Origin: Paralithodes platypus
Taxonomy: Eukaryota > Arthropoda > Malacostraca > Decapoda > Lithodidae
DNA: 64,000 bases
Assembly (NCBI GenBank): GCA_032716605.1
Contig: CM064580.1
Coordinates: forward strand, 34,112,728 to 34,176,727
Direction: 5' to 3'
Part shown: positions 20,741 through 29,214 of the stretch, piece by piece
Numbering within the stretch: the first letter of the stretch is position 1
Layout: every line of letters begins with the position of its first letter
The notes under the pieces: generated by a model
Told to the model about the DNA's origin: nothing
What the model saw: the letters and a program-made list of their open reading frames with translations, nothing else
Databases searched by the model: none
Translations under genes and position numbers: made by a program

Positions 20741-21794
20741 AAGATAGTTGTAATATGTGAGCTCACGCATGTGTGTTTGATGTGTGTGTGTGTGTGTATA
20801 TGTGTGTTTTTATCTTGTGTTTATGTATTTATTATAACAAATTAGAGTATGTAGTCGATTATAGAGCCTAAACAAATACTTAAACTGTTTAGTACGTAAA
20901 CTGGTTGAAAGAAGACAAATATATCTGCATGAATATTAGCTTGAACAAATCACCTTTAACCGCTTCAACTACAGTATATTATGACCGCTTTCTTCATCTA
21001 ATTAAATAGTTTAATAATGTAATATATACAATTGATTTAATATCGAAGTTGATAGCAGTATACCTAATACTGAGATTGGAATTAGCTTATAAACTGAGCT
21101 ATGTAGTAACACATAATATTGCACTTTATTAAACTTAGTGATTACTTAGTTTAAAATGGCAAGCTTTGATAGGAAATGCCGTATAGGCAAATCAAGTTTC
21201 CAATGCTATTGAAAAGAAAAATTATGTATGGTTGAAACATATATTCGTTACAAATCTTCACTCCAATTAAAATGGTCTAATTATTCTCCAAATAGCACAT
21301 AATACTATATTGATTGATATAAATTATATGAAGACCAGCATTATAACAATATTACGTTGTAAGTATTTATTGGCAAAACTTCAAACATACTTGAATATCA
21401 AGCAACTATTCGTAGAAAGATTCAATATGCGAAATGAAGCATACTCATGTTAATGAAGACATTCGATTAAAGAAAAAGCTAAAATGCAATAAAATCAATA
21501 GCTTCCAGATAGATACTCAATTATTATTTTCCTTTATGAATCCGCAATTTAATGCATATATATCTTCATAATATGAAAATGCCCCAACCAAAAGTACAAA
21601 TGTGTTGATGGGTAAAATGTGTCTAGCTTAGTTAATGATTAGGAATAATAATATGATATGCAAATTAGTAAAATATGAATCAAAATTAATAATACAGTTT
21701 ACTGCTAATGTCATCCATATCGGTGATTTATATCTATTAAACATTAAATTAGAATATTGTGAACACCTTCTCTATACTACTGCATACTTGCCTT
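20741..21794. other. AT-rich sequence, no gene seen
   Basis: Contains a short (TG)n tract at about 20778-20808. Otherwise no coding, terminal-repeat or RNA signal I can support. Confidence 0.55.
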
Positions 21795-22169
21795 TTAAGG
21801 GGGTAGTGCTTGGTTGTTTCGCCTATGTATTTATTATATTCCTGTAGTTTTGAGTTTCCTCGCTAGACTTCCATCAAGCTTAAAAAAACACCCTGTACAC
21901 CCCCTTTCAAGATAAATTTGTAAATTTTTTGATAAAAATAAATCCCGGCCGAAGGCCGATTTCTTCTAAAATTGCAGGTTCGCAATCGCTCGCCAGGAAA
22001 AAATTGACACTTAAATGGCACGAAAGGTCCTAATATTGACAACGAAATTGGGCGAATTAAAAGTCTCAAAATCGCCAAACTAATGGAACGAATCTCTTAA
22101 AATCTCAAAGCTAATATGCTAAACATGAGGGAGATGGAGGTCCCGTAAAAACGAGTAGTAACCCCTTAA
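21795..22169 (+). mobile_element. TTAA MITE, family 2, copy 1
   Basis: TTAA lies at 21795-21798 and 22166-22169. The left terminal repeat is GGGGGTAGTGCTTGG; the right, read inward, is GGGGTTACTACTCG. Internal blocks include TTTCCTCGCTAGAC, CACCCCCTTTCAAGATAAAT, a CCGGCCGAAGGCCG hairpin and CGCTCGCCAGGAAA. About 365 bp of this is repeated at 22500-22862. Confidence 0.9.
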
Positions 22170-22499
22170 CATGACCATATAGTCTACGGTCCTGGCTCTT
22201 CATCGTTTACTTTGTCAGCCTTGTTTCTTATCTCCATATTGTTAAATATAATTATTTCAATTACTTTCATAGGTAGCTAGATAGTATATAGCAAAATTAT
22301 ATTATACACATGCTAGCTAGCAACACAAATATTACACTGCATGGTCTGATTGCATTTTTATGAAGTACAAAACCGGTAGCATTCATTATTTTGTTGGGTA
22401 CATTTAGCCAATTGATGTAAAAGGATATACAACTTATATATATATATCAACAACAAGGCAATCTTCTTTGATCTTAATTGATTGCTAAGATTTCTGTTC
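22170..22499. other. Between two MITEs; tail of a Penelope-like fragment at about 22430-22499
   Basis: From 22499 back to about 22430 the minus strand can continue the Penelope-like C-terminal frame that is cut by the MITE at 22500. A short TA run follows at 22436-22447. I see nothing in the remainder. Confidence 0.45.
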
Positions 22500-22862
22500 T
22501 TAAGGGGGTAGTGCTTGGTTTTTGGTCTATATATTTATTTATTTTTTAGTTTCCTCGCTAGACCTCCATCAAGTTTAGTAAAACACCCCCTAGACCCCCT
22601 TTCAAGATAAATTTGTAAAAAAAATCGGTAGAAAAATATCCCGGCCGAAGGCTGGTTCTTTCTAAAATTAGAGGCTCGCTATCGCTCGCCAGGAAATAAT
22701 CGACACCTAAATGGCACGAAAGGTCTTAATATTGACCAAAAAAATGAGGCGCAAGGTCTCAAAATCGCTAAACTAACGGAATGAACGTCTTAAGACCTCA
22801 AAACTAATATGCTAAACACGAGGGAGAAGGGGGCCCATAAAAAGCGAGTACTACCCCCTTAA
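22500..22862 (+). mobile_element. TTAA MITE, family 2, copy 2
   Basis: TTAA lies at 22500-22503 and 22859-22862, with near-matching 14-bp inverted ends (GGGGGTAGTGCTTG and GGGGGTAGTACTCG). It lies within the C-terminal region of the Penelope-like fragment. Confidence 0.93.
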
Positions 22863-23241
22863 CCATGATCTCTCTTTTCAAAGTCGCATGAGGTTCATCT
22901 CTGTGGTGGTTTTTAGGAGCTCCTGAAGATAAATGATAAGAAAAACAACGTGATAACTTCCTGGTTGTCATGCCAATATAGGTAAAAGGTTGGGTTGCAC
23001 AGTTCACAAATTTACAGTTGCACCTATAGATGACATTAGATTTGTTAAGATCATTGTCGGTCTGCCTGGTATTATTCTTCAGTAGGAGATTAGATGTTTT
23101 CTTGTTCTGGTAGTAAAGCATTAGGTTGATTTTGACGTTAGCTTCAGTATGTTCCATGTTCCTTTTGATGATCTGTTGCATAATCATTTCATCTTTTTTT
23201 ATAGGCCGTTGAGAAGGATATATAATATATATTGATATCAC
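22863..23241 (-). pseudogene. Penelope-like element, C-terminal GIY-YIG endonuclease region
   Basis: The minus-strand frame encodes a linker (DEMIMQQIIKRNM; NVKINLMLYYQNKKTSNLLL) followed by NVIYRCNC and FTYIGMTTRKLSR. This is the VIY...YIG pattern of the GIY-YIG endonuclease that distinguishes Penelope-like retroelements. It is truncated: the RT domain is missing upstream and a MITE cuts the end at 22862. The GIY-YIG nuclease is thought to nick the target for priming. A (TA)n tract separates this piece from the element's N-terminus at 23527-23720. Confidence 0.85.
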
Positions 23242-23398
23242 CTTCGGCAGTGGAGTCTATGTTGTTAGAAAAAAAATCCATTGTTGTACCATCTGTCTAT
23301 GATTTTCTTAGTGACTCTCGATATCCTTATTTGCAAAGCCATTGTTTATATATACTAGGATCTGAGAGGCTCTTTGTATTTCTGCATATATATATGTG

Positions 23399-23415
23399 TA
23401 TATACTGTATATACA

Positions 23416-23461
<46 letters not shown>

Positions 23462-23476
23462 GTGTATATATATACA

Positions 23477-23513
<37 letters not shown>

Positions 23514-23515
23514 AG
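23399..23515. repeat. (TA)n microsatellite with ACAGT/ACTGT interruptions
   Basis: Mostly TA dinucleotides with the palindromic interruptions ATACTGTATATACAGTAT. It sits where the Penelope-like N-terminal fragment should continue into RT. Confidence 0.95.
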
Positions 23516-23526
23516 TATAGCCAGGT

Positions 23527-23720
23527 AATAGATTCTCTTTTAAACAGACGAGGTTAAAAGCAATAGCAGTTTCAGCATTCAGGATTTTATTGTTACAGCT
23601 TTCAATAGTTCTAACAATTTTCCTCTGGGGTTCAGAGATGAGGTACAAAAGGTTAGCAAAATTCATGGTGGATCCAACGTTTCACAAGTAAACATCTTGC
23701 ATCTTCAGGGAATGGAGAGG
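23527..23720 (-). pseudogene. Penelope-like element, N-terminal start (inverted copy 1)
   Basis: The minus strand reads MNFANLLYLISEPQRKIV and continues through LNAETAIAFNLVCLKENLLPGYTN. This matches the usual start of decapod-type Penelope-like ORFs by my recognition of the family. Just upstream lies a CTGAAGA...GAAACG segment. The segment is repeated in inverted orientation at 25645-25838 with very high identity. It runs directly into the (TA)n tract, so the RT core is lost. Confidence 0.75.
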
Positions 23721-23728
23721 TAATGATT

Positions 23729-23731
<3 letters not shown>

Positions 23732-23770
<39 letters not shown>
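23732..23770 (-). repeat. Poly(T) on plus, poly(A) on minus, 39 bp
   Basis: An unbroken homopolymer about 210 bp downstream of the stop of the minus-strand cold-shock/acidic ORF, in the position of a poly(A) tail for that unit. Confidence 0.95.
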
Positions 23771-23774
<4 letters not shown>

Positions 23775-23981
23775 AGGTAGGGGGTGAAAGAAGAGATCCC
23801 ATATTGGGAAGGAAGAGAAAGTAGGAAAGATGAAAGACAGTAGAAGAGAAAAGTTAGTGGGCCGGCCACCTTGCTGTTTTTATTTGTTAAAGTTAGTTTT
23901 TATGGCAAGTTATATAGGTGCTGAGGGCTAGGAATTGATTACAATATGATTTCTAAGTGATTGATAGTAGTTGCTTAAATA

Positions 23982-24941
23982 TTATTCGTTATTTGTAGAT
24001 CTAGCTACTATGTTATATTGAGGAGGAGGGAGGTTGTTTATTTTGCAGTATTTCTTGAAGTCATATTTATCTTTCAACTCTCTCCAACGCCAGTTATCAT
24101 GTTCTTGCTTTTCTCTGGCTATCTCATAGAGGCCTATGCAGAAAAATCCGGTTTTGGCTGTTTTATGTTCTCTGATCATTTTGGCTACAGGTCTGCTGTA
24201 GTCTATTAGATCAGTGTCTGCAGTTATGCTTTTCAGGTTAGAAAAGTCCAGTTGTCTGTATGCTGCTTCCCGTTTTGCTGTTTCTTCTTGTTCTTGTTCC
24301 TGTTTGGTTCTCAATCTTGTGTGATTCGGGGAGGGAGGTGAAGGAGTTGTTATAGTTTTGTCTTCCTCTTCGTAGTCATCTTCTTCTTTTTCATCTTCCT
24401 CCTCGTATTCTGCAAGATTAATTTCTTCTTCATCAGCTTCTTCTGCTTCTTGGATGATGGGTGTGTGTTCCTTTCTTGATGTTTTCTTATTTCTACTATA
24501 TTTTGTAGAAGGCTTCAGAGCGTCAGTAGGGATCTTGATTTTTGGTAGATTATTGTAGTCAAGAAGCAGTGGAATCATACGGCTTAGTTGATGTTTGTTG
24601 GATCCAGAAAGTGCCACTGCAGTTTAAACACATGCATAAATTTTTGCATTAATGTCGTGTTCTTCATTTTTGCTGTGTTCTTTCTTGGTAACTTTGATGA
24701 TAGATCCCTTTGTTCTGCTGCCAGTTGGTCCCGTGACTTTGTGTGCTTCTTGTCCTTTCCTTCCTCCTCTGACAATGAACTCGACCTTTTCGCCATTTTC
24801 CAGGGATCTTTTAGTGTTCTGATGATGTTTAATTCCTGAAAAATGGACAAATATGTCTTGTTCATTGTCTTCACGAGTTATGTAGCCAAAACCACGTTTA
24901 TGATTGTACCACTTCACAGTCCCTATGATTTTGGTGTTCAT
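23982..24941 (-). pseudogene. Cold-shock-domain plus acidic-region ORF, one in-frame stop
   Basis: The ATG is at 24941. Residues ~1-70 form a cold-shock domain: GTVKWYN, RNP1-like KRGFGYI and RNP2-like DIFVHFSGI, then EKVEFIV and AHKVTGPTG as in Y-box proteins. A Lys-rich stretch follows. A single TAA at about 24624 interrupts the frame. The same frame then continues to 23982, with a long Glu/Asp-rich run, a Gln/Glu coiled coil and a C-terminal block containing GFFCIGLYEIAREKQEHD and DNWRWRELKDKYDFKKYC. The whole would be about 318 residues. Cold-shock domains bind single-stranded RNA or DNA. I do not recognise the C-terminal part. It lies between Penelope-like fragments with a poly(A) tract after it, so it could be a retroposed host gene or an ORF carried by the element. 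Confidence 0.7.
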
Positions 24942-25087
24942 GGTGTCTGTGAAGTGGTGTGGTCTTGGCAGCCTTTCCTGAAGTCTTGGGTGGCATGTTG
25001 CACAGTCAGGAATCTTCTGATTAGAATAGGGACAAAGCATCATATTTATACAAAATTCGAGGATCAAGTAGAGGGAGGTGGGCGGAG

Positions 25088-25650
25088 CTACTGGGTGTGT
25101 GGTGGCTGTTCATTGGTGGAAGGCAGTCTATTCGCGAGACGGGCACTAAATCTTTTCAGTGGTTGGATGTTGGCTGTGGGTGGCTGTGATTGGTTAGTGT
25201 TGTCAGTTGTGTGCTGAGCGTGGAAGCGTAAGGGAAGGGGGCACGGGGCGAGAGGAAGGCAGGGGGCAGCATGCCTGTAGCGCTTGCCTGAAGGAAGAAT
25301 TTGAAGGTCTTGTGTTTGGTTGTTGATGCTGGGGTTGAGTGTTTGGATGTATAGAGCTTCTAAAATAGCTAGTCTTCTGGGGCCTGATTCTTTGTCGAGT
25401 ATGGTGGTTTGTTTGTCTAGGTCGGCGCGAGTTAGAGCAAGATGGTGGGGGGCTTGATAGTGATCTTTTATAGCGCCAGATTGAAGGTGGAGGGTTAGTC
25501 GACGGGAAAGGCGAGTCTGTGTCATTCCAACATAGGATAGGGGTCCTCAGTCCCCAGAGGTGCAAATATGCTGGTATATCACATGATCGTCTTTCGGTTG
25601 GTTGGTGGAAATGTGGCGGTTACGGAGGACAAGGTTGGAGGTCATTACCT
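25088..25650 (-). pseudogene. Penelope-like element, second GIY-YIG C-terminus
   Basis: On the minus strand from about 25645: SNLVLRNRHIST, VIYQHICTSGD, a stop, then LSYVGMTQTRLSRRLTLHLQ (YVG in place of YIG). Then GAIKDHY and a conserved tail GPRRLAILEALYIQTLNP. This is the GIY-YIG endonuclease domain of a different Penelope-like copy from the one at 22863-23241. The 5' side is truncated exactly where the plus-strand N-terminal fragment begins. An in-frame TGA interrupts the domain at about 25546. The frame ends at 25088, and the cold-shock ORF starts 146 bp further along the same strand. Confidence 0.85.
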
Positions 25651-25838
25651 CTCCATTCCCTGAAGATGCAAGATGTTTACTTGTGAAACGTTGGATCCAC
25701 CATGAATTTTGCTAACCTTTTGGACCTCATCTCTGAACCCCAGAGGAAAATTGTTAGAACTATTGAAAGCTGTAACAATAAAATCCTGAATGCTGAAACT
25801 GCCATTGCTTTTAACCTCGTCTGTTTAAAAGAGAATAT
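25645..25838 (+). pseudogene. Penelope-like element, N-terminal start (inverted copy 2)
   Basis: Reverse complement of 23527-23720. The ATG at 25702 opens a frame (MNFANLLDLISEPQRKIV) that is lost when the sequence ends at the solo LTR at 25847. The two copies make 194-bp inverted repeats around the 1.9 kb cold-shock/GIY-YIG segment. Confidence 0.8.
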
Positions 25839-25846
25839 ATATATAT

Positions 25847-27269
25847 TGTTATGCGATGCTATAATTCTGCACGCTTTTTGTTAGTTCACTATATCCACCT
25901 TAGAAAAGCTTAGAACTACAACATTCAACTGGAACACAGCTGACTTTAATCATCTAAATCTTAATAAAATCAATCTCCACCAATGTCACAGAATACACAA
26001 TTGCGGTTCACAAGTTTTATTTCATCTATAGCTAGGGTGCAATACACAAATGACTGGAGTCTGAGTCTTACTTTTATGGAAATAAGCTCAGGGCAAATAT
26101 GGAATAAAGATCACTATTCCTAGGTCATATAGGAACAAGAATAAAAGTTGTTCTCAATAAACAAGAACAATAATATAGGTAAGATGATGAATATACATAC
26201 AAGTATAAATAAACACAGAGGGGTTAGTCTCAAAACAATAGCTGATATCCTGAGGTAAAGTAACGCGAGGTAAAGCGTGAACGAGGTAGGTAAATAGTAC
26301 TGAGGTCACACGTATTCAGTGAGGGTAAGATATATAATTTAAAATATCAGCTAAAGTACAAATAACATGAAAGCTAGTTCAACATATAGAAGATATAAAT
26401 TTCTATTAGCCTATACAGTTACAAACGTAGATATTAGTTCGGGGAACTGAGAATAATTAATATTAGCCCGTGTGAGAGGGTAAAGTATCGTCGTGTAAAT
26501 GTTAACGCGACGTGATATAAATAGAATATAATAACTAATTCAAATAACACTTAAGCTGAGTTTGAAGTCAGGAAGCATGAATACAAATAGGTCTGACTAA
26601 GAGACAAAATAAATTAACACTCTCTGTGAACACTTATACACAACTACGTACCCAGCTAATAATGCTTAAACATGGAATAATATCTGCTAGGCTTTCACTG
26701 ATATTTACGTGTAGTGTGCGGGTATTGTTTCCGAACAAATATATTTATAAACGTTAAATGTAATATAGGAATATATATTACAAAGCATATAGATACATCA
26801 ATCTCAAGACAGAGTTTGTATGTTCTCTGGATATGAGCAACGATTGCTAAAAGGCGAGAATAGTTAATCTCGGCGGTTTACATTAAAATGGAACACATAA
26901 CATATCCTATCTCAACTTGGCAATAATCAACAAACTCATAAGATTGAACAAGAAGCACTTAATTTGGGTTGGGGTATAGGAGGAAACAGCCATGAGAGAT
27001 ATGGTCACACGTAGAGACTAGGTGATGTGTCCATCTACCTGTTTACACCAGGGGAAGAGACAATACCTTCACACGGTATAGCTAGGAGAATTTCTTCCTA
27101 GGTAAGCTAACACAACTCTCTCGGTCCTCCAACACAACTCGCAGCTTGTAGGTACATTTTAAGGGGAATTAGGCTAACCCCTACGGAAGTATTCTCTGAG
27201 TTGACTGGGGCACGTATAATTCAAGTACAAACGGATCCGTACTAGACAGTGAATCAATTTTGCCTAACA
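25847..27269. mobile_element. Probable solo LTR, 1423 bp
   Basis: The segment begins TGTTATGCGATGC and ends GCCTAACA, giving the termini TGTTA...TAACA. ATAT lies on both sides (25843-25846 and 27270-27273), consistent with a short target duplication, although the left flank is itself a TA run. It contains no open frame and interrupts the Penelope-like fragment. It does not obviously match the LTRs of elements A, B or C. Confidence 0.5.
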
Positions 27270-27273
27270 ATAT

Positions 27274-27992
27274 CCTGTTTTTGGTCAGGTAGTATTATAC
27301 ATTTCAGATAGTGGGATGGCTGATGCGTTTCGGAACATGAGAGGCATGAGAATTACAGTTTTTGAGTTATTGCTCGGTTATATAAAGTCTCAAAAATATA
27401 GTACATACATGGTTATGTGGGGAATGGTATTCTTTATTTATTTATTTTAGAAGTAGGTATAAGGAGGCGTGGATAAGTACATAATAAATGATTTATAGTT
27501 TTATAGGTTTCTTAATATTTGTAGGCTTCTTAGCAATGTTTTGGTTGTTATATGGAATTTTCTGGTTGTAGTTGTTGCCCCTCTTCGTAGTGGTAAGGGT
27601 AGGTATTTCCGTCTGGGTAAATAGACGGAAATGGAGGCGGCTGATGTTGTAATTCCATAAAGTGTTATTAGTCATAATCTAAATCTGGTTCCTGTTGTGA
27701 GTTCTGACCATTTGAGGAGGGCGGCCATTTTTATTTAGCTCCCGGGGGTCATTAACGAGGGGGGACAGGCCGCATCCGAATACGTATCTTAAGGGCCCAG
27801 GTGAATCTCGTTTTCTACCTGTGTTTTGCAGGGGCGACTGATGCAGGTGATTCTTGGTTTTGAGGGTAGACTTATTCCTTGTTCTTCTCTTGTTAGTTAT
27901 GGACGCAATTCTACAGGTTGATGTTGGGGGCTCTTCTGTATGCGGGAACGGGTTATTGAAGGTGTTTGGCTCCTCTTCTTTTCGTCCTGTCA

Positions 27993-28052
<60 letters not shown>

Positions 28053-28200
28053 AAACCAAGCTTTTGTCTATTCTCCCAAGTAATTTTCAGAGTAATACAG
28101 AAAACAGTGGAAGAGTGAGGCTTAAATACCAGCACTAAATCATCTGAGTTGCTAACTAGCAACTTTATGGCTCAAACTATCCTGTCATTCTTATACTAAA
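27274..28200. other. Unassigned sequence; includes (TA)n at 27997-28049
   Basis: A minus-strand frame 28059-27679 starts in the TA repeat (Tyr-Ile run). Beyond it is a Thr/Pro/Arg-rich stretch with PLRYVFGCGLSPLVND that I do not recognise. A short minus frame at 27675-27493 follows. These may be decayed ORF1-like remnants, but I cannot assign them. Confidence 0.4.
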
Positions 28201-28202
28201 TA

Positions 28203-29057
28203 TTTCTGTGCTGTCTATCTTTCCCCTAACTCTACCGACTTTCCCAAATTCTTTGACTATCTAAACTCTAAAGTGGAACACATTCTACCTATCTCTCCCT
28301 TCTCTGAAATCTCCATCTTAGGAGATCTCAACATTCACCACCGCCAATGGCTCTCCTGTCACTCTACTGACCCACCTGGTGAACAAGCCTACGTCTTTTC
28401 TATCATAAATGACCTAGAGCAGCAGGTCCAGCAACCCACCCGTATTCCGGATCGCTTCTGAGATCGCCCCAACATTCTTGACTTATTTCTTACTTCTAAC
28501 CCTTCTTCTTATACTGTCAATCTTTTCTCTCCTTTGGGCTCCTCCGACCATAAACTTATCTCCGTCACCTGTCCTATCTCCTCAGTATGGCCATCCGATC
28601 CTCCAAGCCGGCGGCACTTGTGGCACTTTGGCGCTGCCGACTGGGAGGCTCTCCGGCAGTACTTCTTTGATTTTCCATGGAATTACTTCTGCTTCCGTGG
28701 CCTAGGACCCTCGGAGAGTGCTGAATGCATTACCGAGGTAATCCTCTCAGGCATGGAAGCGTACATCCCATTTTCTTTCTCTCAGTCTAATGCAAAACAA
28801 TCTTGGTTTACTCACGCTTGTTCTACTGCTGTCCACAACAAGGAGAAAGCATTCAAACGGTAACGACGCCTTAAAACTCAAGAATCTCATTCTTCCTATG
28901 TTTCTGCCCGGAATCAAGTCAAATCTGTTCTTCGACTTGCCAAGCACTCTTTCATCAATAATAAATGCAGTGAACTATCCAACTCTAGCTCTTCCCAAGC
29001 TTTCTGGCATCTAGCCAAAAACCTCTCCAACAACTTTTCTTCCTTGTCTTTCCCTCC
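28203..29057 (+). pseudogene. APE-type LINE fragment (endonuclease and pre-RT), plus strand
   Basis: The frame gives FPKFFDYLNSK, ISILGDLNIHHRQW (GDLNIH block), PTRIPDRF, a stop, [21 protein letters not shown] (SDH catalytic block), then the pre-RT region ([43 protein letters not shown]). It matches, with high similarity, the minus-strand copy at 62.3-63.4 kb. It is interrupted at about 28459 (TGA) and 28861 (TAA). It ends at a T-rich junction where a different LINE fragment begins in the opposite orientation. Confidence 0.88.
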
Positions 29058-29063
29058 CCTTTT

Positions 29064-29212
29064 TTTTTTGCTGTTTAATTAATTGTTTTGCTTTGCGATG
29101 AAGATTATTGAAATTTTCCCATTGATTGTGACATTTGGTCCGGTAGAATGCTTCATGGGCGAGTTTCTTTGCTGCTAGACAATCTTTGATTTCCTTGTTC
29201 CACCATTTAGGT
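29064..29212 (-). pseudogene. Second LINE fragment, pre-RT linker, minus strand
   Basis: The minus strand reads IPKWWNKEIKDCLAAKKLAH followed by EAFYRTKCHNQWENFNNLHR. This PxWWN...C pattern is typical of the segment between endonuclease and RT in Jockey/RTE-like LINEs. It is cut on one side by the LTR of element B (29215). A T-rich run marks the other side. Confidence 0.7.
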
Positions 29213-29214
29213 AT

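Noticed and set aside
23232..23528. Tyr-Ile-rich frames here and at 52649-52873 and 60275-60571
   Set aside because: Translations of (TA)n microsatellites.
24018..24209. Plus-strand frames opposite the cold-shock/acidic ORF
   Set aside because: No motif; the minus strand carries the recognisable CSD.
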